A stretch of 10,621 nt of DNA from positions 1 through 10,621 of the forward strand of contig JAHFHJ010000042.1 of assembly GCA_023246985.1 (NCBI GenBank). Reading direction: 5' to 3'. The notes under the pieces were generated by a model, which worked only from the letters and a program-made list of their open reading frames with translations, ran no database searches and was not told the DNA's origin. The DNA is from Candidatus Omnitrophota bacterium. GTDB lineage: Bacteria > Omnitrophota > Omnitrophia > Omnitrophales > Aquincolibacteriaceae. Shown here one piece after another: positions 1-6,549 of the stretch; within the stretch, counting starts at the first letter, position 1; the number at the start of each line of letters is the position of its first letter. The position numbers and the translations under genes are program-made.

Positions 1-1349
1 ATGACGGAAACACGAATGCTACTGTGACGTTGTCCACTGACGCATTGGTCCTGGACGATGTGACGGCTGACTATACCGGCGCTTCGTTCAATACTCCGAG
101 TGTCGGAAACGACAAGCCGGTCCATGTGGTGGGTATTTCCATCAGCGGGACCGATACCGCTAATTACAATCTACTCAACACGACTGCGGACACGACGGCC
201 AACATCACCCCTGCGACGCTTTATTTGACGGTCACCGCCGATGGCATCAACAAGGTCTATGACGGTACGACGACAGCCACGGTGACCCTGTTGGACAACA
301 GAGTCGCCGGCGATGTGTTCGACGACAACTACACCAGCGCCACCTTTAATAACAAGAACGTAGGCGACGACAAGCCGGTCCATGTGGTCGGTATTTCCAT
401 CAGCGGACCTGACGCGGGTAACTATGTTCTCTTGAACGAGACAGCCGACACCACCGCCAACATCACGCCTAAGACATTGAAGGTCAAAGATATTGAAGCG
501 AATGACAAAGTTTATGATGGCTTGACCGCGGCGACGTTCGACGCGTCGAATGCGAAACTGCAAGGAACGATCAGCGGCGATCAGGTAACTCTGGTGACCG
601 GCGGCGCTTCGGCGAGCTTTAACAATAAAAATGTCAGACACGACAAAAAGGTCACTATCACGGGCCTCGCGCTGGGTGGCACAGACGGGGGCAATTACAC
701 GATCAAAGAACCTGTTACCGCGAAAGCCGATATCACGCCCAAGATGCTGACTGTCACCGGCATTACGGCCGATAACAAGGTCTATGACGGCACGACCGAT
801 GCCAACCTCAACGTCTCGGCCGCCGCGTTGGTAGGGGTGATCGCAGGCGACAAAGTAAAACTTAACACCGAGAATGCCACAGGAACTTTCGATAATAAGA
901 ATGTCGGCAACGGCAAGACCGTGACCATCAAGGGCTTAAAGAAAAACGGCGCTGACGCGGATAACTACACGATTCTCAAGCCCGTCACGACCACCGCCAA
1001 TATTACCAAGCGCAACTTGACGGTCACGGCCGATGGCATCAACAAGGTCTATGACGGCACGACCAAAGCCACGGTCACTCTTTCAGACAACAGGGTAAAG
1101 GGGGATGTACTGACCGATAGCTACACCAGCGCTTCCTTCAATAACAAGAACGTCGGAGAGGACAAGCCCGTCACCGTGCTTGGTATCTCCATCTCGGGGA
1201 CTGATGCCGGCAATTACAATCTCTTGAACACCACGGCGACCACCAAAGCCAATATTAAGGCCGTCAAGAAAGGTCCCAAACATGACTATGAACGCGACGA
1301 ATTTGAAGACAACTTCCATTGGATCAAATTCCTGCATGAGCTAAGTTGA
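1..1349 (+). CDS. YDG-repeat surface/secreted protein, C-terminal part (5'-truncated)
   Basis: The reading frame is open from base 3 and begins inside a repeat (DGNTNATVTL matches the later YDGTTTATVTL), so the gene starts upstream of the window and the GTG at 24 is not a real start. The visible part is a tandem array of YDG-type modules. Each starts near a TVTADGINKVYDGTT-like segment, passes through FNNKNVGxDKPVxVxGISISG, and ends with GNYxL...TTANITP. YDG modules are beta-rich units found in large filamentous-haemagglutinin-like adhesins, often exported by two-partner or similar secretion; export is inferred here. The visible protein has no cysteine, as is common in such exoproteins. After the last repeat comes a short charged tail (residues AVKKGPKHDYERDEFEDN) ending FLHELS, with no visible transmembrane anchor or sorting signal. 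The ligand is unknown. I am confident of the family and not of the function. Confidence 0.85.
   Translation, partial: DGNTNATVTLSTDALVLDDVTADYTGASFNTPSVGNDKPVHVVGISISGTDTANYNLLNTTADTTANITPATLYLTVTADGINKVYDGTTTATVTLLDNRVAGDVFDDNYTSATFNNKNVGDDKPVHVVGISISGPDAGNYVLLNETADTTANITPKTLKVKDIEANDKVYDGLTAATFDASNAKLQGTISGDQVTLVTGGASASFNNKNVRHDKKVTITGLALGGTDGGNYTIKEPVTAKADITPKMLTVTGITADNKVYDGTTDANLNVSAAALVGVIAGDKVKLNTENATGTFDNKNVGNGKTVTIKGLKKNGADADNYTILKPVTTTANITKRNLTVTADGINKVYDGTTKATVTLSDNRVKGDVLTDSYTSASFNNKNVGEDKPVTVLGISISGTDAGNYNLLNTTATTKANIKAVKKGPKHDYERDEFEDNFHWIKFLHELS
213..1262 (+). repeat. Tandem YDG-module repeats (four full units)
   Basis: Four full units follow a partial one: about 213-470, 471-740, 741-1007 and 1008-1262, roughly 85-90 codons each. 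Units one and four of this set are much closer to each other than to the two between them. They share TVTADGINKVYDGTT, then TLxDNRVxGDV and GISISGxDAGNY, also at DNA level. This A-B-B'-A pattern suggests duplication or gene conversion between non-adjacent units. The partial unit at 1-212 is also of the A type (VGISISGTDTANYNLLN). Confidence 0.8.
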
Positions 1350-1434
1350 GTGATACATGACCCGATTAAAATAACCCGCCTGCAAATCTTTTAAACCCGC
1401 CGTATAAAAACCACCTTCCTATATAAAGCATGTA

Positions 1435-1652
1435 ATGCTCCCCATTAGTCAAAGGGCTAAACGTGTCACTGCCAAAATCACGGGTGCCACGACTGCTGGC
1501 TGGAATAAAGGGACGAAAGCAGGATGGGATCCAGCCGCTCTTCTATCGCCTGGGCTTACCCAACTCCCTCCGGGTCTGGCAAAAAAGTAAAGTACTACCC
1601 GATCATCAATCCTACAGCTACGGCCCATATCACGCCGGCGTCACTTGAGATC
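1435..1652 (+). pseudogene. Decayed coding remnant, possibly from a YDG-type gene
   Basis: Two short open stretches in different frames look protein-like. From ATG 1435 to TAA 1588-1590 a 51-codon frame contains TAGWNKGTKAGWDP and ends LPPGLAKK. In the -1 frame the segment 1605-1652 reads INPTATAHITPASLEI, which closely resembles the end of a YDG module and the start of the next one (compare TTANITPATLYL in the intact gene upstream). No Shine-Dalgarno sequence precedes ATG 1435, and neither frame gives a complete module. The simplest reading is the eroded 3' end of a former YDG-like gene with at least one frame disruption. A real 51-aa peptide, or a product made by frameshifting at the A-rich site 1581-1587, is possible but unsupported. 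The resemblance was judged by eye. Confidence 0.35.
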
Positions 1653-1680
1653 AAAAGATGGGAAAAAGATGCGAGCGAAG

Positions 1681-1708
1681 TTGACAGGGCTGTTGTCGGG
1701 AGTATAAT
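1681..1708 (+). promoter_or_regulatory. Consensus sigma-70 promoter
   Basis: TTGACA at 1681-1686 and TATAAT at 1703-1708 are both perfect consensus hexamers, separated by 16 bp (one short of the 17-bp optimum). Transcription would start near 1715. It is the best promoter match I see in the window. It lies between genes and only about 40 bp upstream of a strong terminator, so it probably drives a short RNA. Confidence 0.8.
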
Positions 1709-1714
1709 ACGGGC

Positions 1715-1795
1715 ATTCGAGGCTTATGGGTCTCGACTCACCTGCAGAGGTTCGTGGCCACCAGATCCCCACTCGGTCACGAACCTCTTTTTTTT
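1715..1795 (+). ncRNA. Candidate small RNA of about 80 nt
   Basis: A consensus promoter and a strong intrinsic terminator bracket about 80 nt with no credible gene. The predicted transcript begins with a small hairpin (TCGAG 1717-1721 pairing CTCGA 1732-1736, 10-nt loop), followed by a short single-stranded stretch (1737-1745) and the long terminator stem-loop. The only ORF inside starts at ATG 1726. It has no ribosome-binding site and runs through the terminator, so I do not call it. I see no SRP, tmRNA, 6S or riboswitch signature. Alternatives are a trans-acting small RNA, or a leader with early termination ahead of the DUF1844 operon that starts at 1981. The exact start is inferred. Confidence 0.6.
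1746..1795 (+). terminator. Strong rho-independent terminator
   Basis: AGAGGTTCGTG (1746-1756) pairs perfectly with CACGAACCTCT (1778-1788). One G-U and two C-G pairs extend the stem to 14 bp (1746-1759 with 1775-1788) around a 15-nt loop. It ends in eight T (1788-1795). The T-run lies only on the + side, so it ends + strand transcripts. Confidence 0.88.
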
Positions 1796-1869
1796 CAGCC
1801 GTGAGCGTTTCTTGAGCGAACGGACTGTCTTGGCTTTGGTTGATACTTTAACGGCAGCCAGGACGGCCC

Positions 1870-1890
1870 CATCCCGCCTCTGGCGGGATG
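1870..1890. repeat. Short palindromic repeat (REP-like hairpin)
   Basis: CATCCCGCC and GGCGGGATG form a perfect 9-bp inverted repeat around TCT, followed by ACAGGATTGGGA. Similar CCCGCC...GGCGGG hairpins occur at the right end of the window (10433-10527). This type of element is often dispersed in intergenic regions. Copy number cannot be judged here. Confidence 0.55.
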
Positions 1891-1980
1891 ACAGGATTGG
1901 GACTGATCCGTCCGGATATTTTGGCGGATACGAAGGTGAGTTCTTTGGTGGGGGCAATCGTGGGATGCGCGGAGGAGCTT

Positions 1981-2355
1981 ATGGAATCTGATAAGGACAT
2001 ACGGTTTACGGAAAAGAAGGTCGATGAAAGCTGGAAGGAGCAGGCCGAAAGTGTCAGGGCAAAGGCCGTGCCGGCAGCTCCCGCTGGATCCGGCACTCAA
2101 GCCAAGACGGCTGAAACGTCGAAAGCCTTTTTAAGTCTTGTTCAGTCGCTCGGTTATCAGGCCCTGATGCAGTTGGGGGAGATCCCGGATCCTGTGACCG
2201 AGCAGCGCGAAGTCAACACCGAAGCGGCCAAGGAAGCCATTGATCTGCTGATCGCGATCCGTGACAAGACCCGGGGCAACTTGAGCGAGGATGAAAAGAA
2301 AACGCTTGAGACGCTTCTCACCCAGCTTCAGATCAAGTTCTCCCAGAGCGTATGA
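1981..2355 (+). CDS. DUF1844 family protein
   Basis: The product is a 124-aa, mostly helical, charged protein of the DUF1844 family; its molecular role is not established. The N-terminal MESDKDIRFTEKKVDESWKE and the core SLGYQALMQLGEIPDP, EVNTEAAKEAIDLL and KTRGNLSEDEKKTLETLL match how I remember the family. A linker at about residues 30-47, rich in Ala/Pro/Gly, joins the two parts. The frame is open from further upstream (1888), but ATG 1981 is chosen because GGAGG lies at 1971-1975 with 5-nt spacing and family similarity begins there. Its stop overlaps the next start by 4 bp (ATGA, 2352-2355), so it heads the operon. No signal peptide or membrane segment is seen. Confidence 0.85.
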   Translation: MESDKDIRFTEKKVDESWKEQAESVRAKAVPAAPAGSGTQAKTAETSKAFLSLVQSLGYQALMQLGEIPDPVTEQREVNTEAAKEAIDLLIAIRDKTRGNLSEDEKKTLETLLTQLQIKFSQSV

Positions 2356-3329
2356 GCGCTGCCAAAAACAAGATCCTCCGTTTTGCGATCAGCTTTGCCG
2401 CGATCGGTCTGATCGTCTATTTCATGCGCGGCAAGCTTCACGAAGCGATCGCCATTCTCCGCCATGAGGTGCTGTGGAGCTGGTTCGCCGTTGCGATCCT
2501 CGGATATTTTGCGGGCCTTGCCGTTCTTGCCGTCCGTCTCCAATGGGTTTTCCGAGTCCAGGATATCCGCATGACTTTCCGGGAGTGTTATCACCTTGGA
2601 TTTGTGGGCCTTTTTTACAATCTGATGCTGCCCTCCGCCGTGGGCGGGGATGTGGTGAAGGCTTTTTACGCTTATAAGCATTCGGGAAAGAAAATCGAGT
2701 CCGCGACTTCGATCCTGCTCGACCGGCTGCTCGGCTTTGTGGCGCTCATCGTCATGGCGACAATCGGTCTTATGTGTTTTAGCAAAGAAGCGGAAAATGC
2801 CTATATGGACTACGCGGTCTACGGAGCCTTGGGAGTGCTTGTTTTCGCCATCGCGTTTTTCGCAAGCCGGCGTTTCGCCCGCCTTTTCAAGGGACTCGGG
2901 CGGCTGATCCCCCGCGACACGTGGAAAAAGCAACTCGCGGAAATTTATCACGCCATTTACGGTTATCGTCATCATCAGGGGCCGGTTTTTACGGCGATCC
3001 TGCTTTCTTTTGTCGGACAGGCGGTCTTTATTTCTGTAAATTACTGGCTCACGCGCAGTCTCGGAGCGGAAATCGACTTCTGGAAATTTTTTATCTTGAT
3101 ACCCGTTATTTCCATCGTTAGTATGGCTCCTTCCATCGGCGGGCTCGGCGTGCGGGAAGCGAGCGTGCTTTATCTTTTCGGCCGTTATCTGCCGGCGGAG
3201 CGGGCGCTTGCGCTGACGCTTCTGATGGATATCGTGATCTATTCATTCAGCATCGGTTCCGGGATTTGGTACGCATTTCGGGGCGGCCTGAAGGAATCCC
3301 AAGTTGTATCTCATCCCGCTCACCTCTAA
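2352..3329 (+). CDS. LPG_synthase_TM / UPF0104 family flippase-like membrane protein
   Basis: This is a 325-aa integral inner-membrane protein with about eight hydrophobic segments (roughly residues 8-25, 43-63, 82-98, 120-142, 154-172, 211-232, 244-265 and 285-308). Diagnostic motifs of the lysylphosphatidylglycerol synthase transmembrane family (YbhN/AglD-like) are present: FYNLMLPSAVGGDVVKAFY at about 88-106, SILLDRLLGF at about 120-129, and PSIGGLGVREAS at about 260-271. The soluble aminoacyl-transferase domain of MprF is absent, so it is not an LPG synthase. Relatives are thought to act in lipid or glycolipid translocation and envelope homeostasis; the substrate here is unknown. The start overlaps the DUF1844 stop by 4 bp, consistent with translational coupling, and no separate strong ribosome-binding site is visible. 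Confidence 0.85.
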   Translation: MSAAKNKILRFAISFAAIGLIVYFMRGKLHEAIAILRHEVLWSWFAVAILGYFAGLAVLAVRLQWVFRVQDIRMTFRECYHLGFVGLFYNLMLPSAVGGDVVKAFYAYKHSGKKIESATSILLDRLLGFVALIVMATIGLMCFSKEAENAYMDYAVYGALGVLVFAIAFFASRRFARLFKGLGRLIPRDTWKKQLAEIYHAIYGYRHHQGPVFTAILLSFVGQAVFISVNYWLTRSLGAEIDFWKFFILIPVISIVSMAPSIGGLGVREASVLYLFGRYLPAERALALTLLMDIVIYSFSIGSGIWYAFRGGLKESQVVSHPAHL

Positions 3330-3355
3330 AATCGGTCAAAGGGAGAACGGTACTC

Positions 3356-3499
3356 ATGAAGAAAAACGGAAATTGGGAAAGCCCGGACTGCCATGAGGAA
3401 AACGAAAATAAAAGTCAGGGCGAAAGCCCCCGAGGAAATGGAAATGATGCAATCCCCGAGGGAATAGCTCAGAATCACACCGGAGAAGGGGTGTTATGA
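3356..3499 (+). CDS. Possible small acidic protein (47 aa), doubtful
   Basis: ATG 3356 opens a 47-codon frame (MKKNGNWESPDCHEENENKS...) ending at TGA 3497-3499, which overlaps the aroQ start by 4 bp. GGGAG at 3341-3345 is a possible but distant ribosome-binding site (10-nt spacing). The peptide is rich in Asn, Glu and Gly, hydrophilic, and resembles no family I know. A second frame in the same stretch (ATG 3393 to TAG 3465-3467, 24 codons, basic) is equally unconvincing. The overlap favours a coupled leader ORF. Otherwise this is just the 166-bp aroQ leader, which also contains a GGGC-GAAA-GCCC hairpin at 3418-3429. Confidence 0.3.
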   Translation: MKKNGNWESPDCHEENENKSQGESPRGNGNDAIPEGIAQNHTGEGVL

Positions 3500-3975
3500 A
3501 GAAGATCTTAGTGATTCATGGTCCGAATTTGCAGCTCTTAGGAGAGCGGGAAGTGTCGGTCTACGGGAACGTGACACTCAAAGAAATCAACGAGGCGCTT
3601 GAGAAGGAAGCCCAGGCGCTCGGTGTGGAGCTTGTCCTTTTGCAAAGCAATCACGAAGGCGCGATCGTGGACCGGATCGGCCATAGCGCCCAAGAATTCT
3701 CCGGGGTCCTGATCAATCCCGCGGCATACACCCACACCAGCGTCGCGATCCGCGATGCGTTGGCCGCCTGCGGTCTTCCGGCCGTCGAGGTTCATCTCAG
3801 TCCTATCTACAAACGCGAGGATTTTCGCCGGCATTCGATGACGGCTCCGGCATGCATTGCCCAGGTGACGGGGTTCGGTAAAGACAGTTATCTTCTGGGA
3901 CTGCGCGGTCTTGTGGCCTATATTTCCAAAATAAAAATTGTAAAAAAAGCAACTGCGGCGAGGAAAAGAAAATGA
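3496..3975 (+). CDS. aroQ: 3-dehydroquinate dehydratase, type II
   Basis: This cytoplasmic enzyme converts 3-dehydroquinate to 3-dehydroshikimate, the third step of the shikimate pathway. Type II signatures are clear: GPNLQLLGERE at residues 9-19 with R18, catalytic Tyr at Y23, QSNHEGAIVDRI at 50-61, NPAAYTHTSVAIRDAL at 74-89, and EVHLS at 98-102 with H100, followed by KREDFRRHS at 106-114. The 159-aa length is slightly above the usual 145-150 because of a basic C-terminal tail. One position is odd: HLSP replaces the usual H-[IL]-S-N. The active-site loop is otherwise complete, so activity is expected. GGAG/GGGG at 3482-3491 provides a good ribosome-binding site. The stop overlaps accB by 4 bp. 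An aroQ-accB-accC order is common in bacteria, which supports the call. Confidence 0.95.
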   Translation: MKKILVIHGPNLQLLGEREVSVYGNVTLKEINEALEKEAQALGVELVLLQSNHEGAIVDRIGHSAQEFSGVLINPAAYTHTSVAIRDALAACGLPAVEVHLSPIYKREDFRRHSMTAPACIAQVTGFGKDSYLLGLRGLVAYISKIKIVKKATAARKRK

Positions 3976-4439
3976 ATATTAAGGAAATCAAAGAACTTCT
4001 GGAGCTGATGGCCGAGCACCATCTTGGAGAGATCGAGATCGAGAAAGACGACATGAAGATCAAACTCCGCAAATTGTCGAACGGCCGGATCGCGGTCGAC
4101 GGCGCGGCGCAGATGATAGCGCCGGCCCCAACCGCCATGCCTCCCCAGGTTTCCGCGCCGGCGCCGACTCCCGCCGGGCCATCCGCGGCCGAGGAAGGCG
4201 TCACGATCGTTCGCTCGCCGATGGTCGGGACCTTCTATGCGGCTCCGGCACCCGATCAGCCTTCTTATTTAAGCGTCGGAAAAATGGTCCAAGAAGGCGA
4301 TGTCCTCTGCATTATCGAAGCCATGAAGCTCATGAACGAGATTAAAGCGGAAATGAGCGGCACCGTGGTCGAGATCCTGGTGCAGAATGGCCAGACCGTG
4401 GAATATGACCAGCCGATCCTGAAGATCAAAAAAGGTTGA
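3972..4439 (+). CDS. accB: Biotin carboxyl carrier protein of acetyl-CoA carboxylase
   Basis: BCCP carries biotin between the biotin carboxylase and carboxyltransferase subunits during malonyl-CoA formation. The 155 aa comprise an N-terminal helical segment with MNIKEIKELLELMAEHHLGE, a flexible Ala/Pro linker at about residues 48-72, and a C-terminal biotinyl domain at about 76-155. The biotin-acceptor Lys is K119 in EAMKLMNE, and the domain also contains SPMVGTFYAAP, the bacterial BCCP thumb-region signature. AGGAA at 3961-3965 is a good ribosome-binding site just inside the end of aroQ. It is followed after 44 bp by accC, its functional partner. The carboxyltransferase genes accA and accD are not in the window. 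Confidence 0.96.
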   Translation: MNIKEIKELLELMAEHHLGEIEIEKDDMKIKLRKLSNGRIAVDGAAQMIAPAPTAMPPQVSAPAPTPAGPSAAEEGVTIVRSPMVGTFYAAPAPDQPSYLSVGKMVQEGDVLCIIEAMKLMNEIKAEMSGTVVEILVQNGQTVEYDQPILKIKKG

Positions 4440-4483
4440 TCCCGAAGACTTCTTCACGTGAACCATTCAGACGGAAAAAAATC

Positions 4484-5869
4484 ATGTTCTCAAAGATTTT
4501 AATCGCAAATCGCGGTGAGATCGCCGTGCGCGTCATCCGCGCCTGCCACGAAATGGGCATTCAAGCCGTGGCGGTTTTCTCAAAGGCGGACCGGGAGTCC
4601 TTGCATGTGAAATTGGCCGACGACGCCATTTGCATCGGAGAGGCCCCGAGTTCGGAAAGTTATCTCAATATTCCGGCGCTTATTTCCGCGGCGGAGATCG
4701 CGGACGTAGAGGCGATCCATCCCGGCTACGGTTTTCTGGCGGAAAACGCGCATTTCGCCGAGATCTGTGAATCCTGTCAGATCAAGTTCATCGGACCGAA
4801 ACCCGAGAGTATCCGTCTCGCGGGAGACAAGTCCGTGGCGCGGCTTGAAATGAAAAAAGCAGGCGTGCCGATCATCCCGGGCAGCAAGGGAACGGTCAAG
4901 GATCAGGAGGAAGCCCTGAGGCTTGCGAAAAAACTGGGCTATCCTGTGATCGTCAAGGCTTCCGCGGGCGGCGGGGGCAAGGGGATCAAGATCGCGCACA
5001 ACGACGGAAAACTCATCAGCGCTTTTCTGACGGCGCAGACCGAAGCGGAGGCCGCCTTCGGGAACGGCGAGGTTTACCTCGAAAAGTATATGGAGGAGCC
5101 GCGTCATATCGAGGTCCAGATCATAGCCGACAGCTTCGGGAATGTGGTACATCTGGGCGAGCGCGATTGTTCGGTCCAGCGGCGTCATCAGAAACTTATC
5201 GAAGAATCGCCCGCGCTCGGCCTGAGTGCCAAGATCCGCCGCAAGATCGGCGAGACAGCCATCCGCGCGGCACGGGCCTTCAAATACGAGAATGCCGGAA
5301 CGATCGAATTTCTTCTCGATAAAAACGAAGATTTTTATTTCATGGAAATGAATACGCGTCTTCAAGTCGAACACCCGGTCACGGAAATGGTCACGGGTCT
5401 GGATCTTGTCAAAGAGCAGCTGCGCGTTGCGGCCGGTGAAAAGTTGAGTTTCACGCAGGAACAAGTGGAGTTTCGGGGGCATGCGATCGAATGCCGCATC
5501 AATGCCGAGGATCCGGACAATCATTTCATGCCGTCCCCGGGGAAAGTCGATGTGTGGCGTATGCCGGGCGGGCCCAATGTCCGCGTGGACAGCCATGTTT
5601 ATGCGGGCTATTCGATCCCGCCATTCTATGACTCCATGATCGCGAAGCTGATCGCGTACGGCAAAAACCGTCAGGAGGCTATCACGGTGATGCTCCGGGC
5701 GCTCCGCGAGGTCGAAGTGGCGCCGATCAAGACGACCGTGCCGCTCCATATGCGTATTCTCAGCCATCCGAGGTTTCGCCAGGGCGGGCTGAATACGAAG
5801 TTCATCGAATCGACGCTCTTCGGTACGGGAAAACCGGAAAAACCGGAATCCGATAAAGAAAAGAAATGA
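4484..5869 (+). CDS. accC: Biotin carboxylase, acetyl-CoA carboxylase subunit
   Basis: This ATP-grasp enzyme carboxylates the biotin on AccB using bicarbonate and ATP. Seen in order: MFSKILIANRGEIAVRVIRA at 1-20, IHPGYGFLAENA at 78-89, GDKSVAR at 114-120, the glycine-rich ATP loop KASAGGGGKG at 158-167, ERDCSVQRRHQKLIEE at 226-241, and EMNTRLQVEHPVTE at 288-301 with the metal- and bicarbonate-site E-x-N-x-R. The 461 aa compare with about 445-450 for the family; a Lys/Glu/Pro-rich tail of about 12 residues explains the difference. The frame is open back to a TTG at 4436, but ATG 4484 is chosen because family similarity begins exactly there. The ribosome-binding site is weak (GGA in acggaaaaaaatc). 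The stop overlaps the next gene by 4 bp. Confidence 0.95.
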   Translation: MFSKILIANRGEIAVRVIRACHEMGIQAVAVFSKADRESLHVKLADDAICIGEAPSSESYLNIPALISAAEIADVEAIHPGYGFLAENAHFAEICESCQIKFIGPKPESIRLAGDKSVARLEMKKAGVPIIPGSKGTVKDQEEALRLAKKLGYPVIVKASAGGGGKGIKIAHNDGKLISAFLTAQTEAEAAFGNGEVYLEKYMEEPRHIEVQIIADSFGNVVHLGERDCSVQRRHQKLIEESPALGLSAKIRRKIGETAIRAARAFKYENAGTIEFLLDKNEDFYFMEMNTRLQVEHPVTEMVTGLDLVKEQLRVAAGEKLSFTQEQVEFRGHAIECRINAEDPDNHFMPSPGKVDVWRMPGGPNVRVDSHVYAGYSIPPFYDSMIAKLIAYGKNRQEAITVMLRALREVEVAPIKTTVPLHMRILSHPRFRQGGLNTKFIESTLFGTGKPEKPESDKEKK

Positions 5870-6432
5870 AGGTCGCCAACGCCTTTGCTCAGCTCTTTGC
5901 GATCCTCGCCTTCCTGACGCTGGGCAGTTTGATGATCATCGTTGCGCTTCATCTTTTGGCGTTTGATGACGCGATTCTAAAAGTTCAGGAGATCTATCAG
6001 AGCTCCTGGCGTTCCGTTCAAGTCGGGGTTGTGGGGCTGGTCTTCATCGTGCTCGGTCTTGCGTTTGCCAAGATTCTCGTGAAGTCGGGACGGCCGAACG
6101 AAGCGATTATTTTTCGGACCGAGGCCGGACCGATGGTGGTGTCCGCCGGGGCGATCGGGAACGCGGCGGCGAAAGCGGTCATGCGGTTCCCTCTCGTCAA
6201 GAGCGTGAAAGTCAAAGTCAATATCCTCGGAAAGAACATCGAGGTCAAGCTCCATCTGGTGCTTTGGTCCGGAGGGCATGTCCCCGCGATCTTGTCAGAA
6301 TTGCAGCAGGAAGCTCAGCAGCGCGTCAAACGGCTGCTGGGGGCCGAAAATCAGCTGATCGTGATCTGTGATGTGAAGGGGATCGACGCGGCAGCATCAA
6401 ACAGTCAGGATCCTGCGATCTTGAAAAAGTAA
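5866..6432 (+). CDS. amaP: AmaP-like Asp23-family membrane protein
   Basis: The 188-aa protein has two hydrophobic segments near the N-terminus (about residues 8-32 and 52-72) and a C-terminal soluble domain at about 80-170. That domain has the alternating pattern of the Asp23/AmaP group (AIIFRTEAGPMVVSAGAI, VKSVKVKVNILGKNIEVKL, RVKRLLGAENQLIVICDVKGI). In Firmicutes, AmaP anchors the alkaline-shock protein Asp23 to the membrane. No Asp23 partner gene lies in this window, so the role here is unknown and the symbol marks family resemblance only. It is coupled to accC by an ATGA overlap and is the last gene of this operon. No clear hairpin terminator follows, only a T-rich stretch. Confidence 0.65.
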   Translation: MKVANAFAQLFAILAFLTLGSLMIIVALHLLAFDDAILKVQEIYQSSWRSVQVGVVGLVFIVLGLAFAKILVKSGRPNEAIIFRTEAGPMVVSAGAIGNAAAKAVMRFPLVKSVKVKVNILGKNIEVKLHLVLWSGGHVPAILSELQQEAQQRVKRLLGAENQLIVICDVKGIDAAASNSQDPAILKK

Positions 6433-6507
6433 TTTTTATCCATTTTTAGCTTTTGCCAAACGACAAGAGGCCGGCGCTTCGAGCAACATGATGAACAAAA
6501 TTAACGG

Positions 6508-6527
6508 AAGTGCTTTTAAAAGCGCTT
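6508..6527. promoter_or_regulatory. Palindrome upstream of the phosphofructokinase operon
   Basis: AAGTGCTTTT and AAAAGCGCTT form a 20-bp inverted repeat with no spacer and one mismatch (a G-U pair in RNA). It ends 22 bp before the pfp start codon, in the 117-bp gap between the two operons. It could be an operator for a dimeric regulator or part of the leader. No convincing -35/-10 pair was found around it. Confidence 0.35.
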
Positions 6528-6549
6528 TCTATCTTTCACGAGGTGAATC

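Noticed and set aside
1373..1401. AACCCGCC repeated twice 21 bp apart after the YDG gene
   Set aside because: Only two 8-bp copies are present; too little to call an array or binding site.
1726..1821. Short ORF inside the candidate small RNA as a leader peptide for attenuation
   Set aside because: There is no ribosome-binding site and no run of regulatory codons, and the frame passes through the terminator stem and T-run.
1888..1980. N-terminal extension of the DUF1844 frame
   Set aside because: Family similarity and the GGAGG ribosome-binding site both point to ATG 1981; the extension overlaps the sequence just after a palindromic repeat.
3418..3467. Possible riboswitch ahead of aroQ
   Set aside because: Apart from a GNRA-capped 4-bp hairpin I could not match it to the core of any riboswitch I know.
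4444..4462. Two small palindromes (GAAG-A-CTTC and TTCACGTGAA) between accB and accC
   Set aside because: They are short and inside an operon, so chance is a sufficient explanation without conservation data.
4436..4483. TTG start for accC overlapping the accB stop
   Set aside because: The extra 16 residues are not part of the biotin carboxylase family, which begins at the MFSKILIANRGE segment (ATG 4484).
4580..5767. Long open frame on the minus strand across accC (395 codons)
   Set aside because: It is the antisense of a clear biotin carboxylase gene, has no family resemblance, and is the kind of shadow frame common in GC-rich coding DNA.
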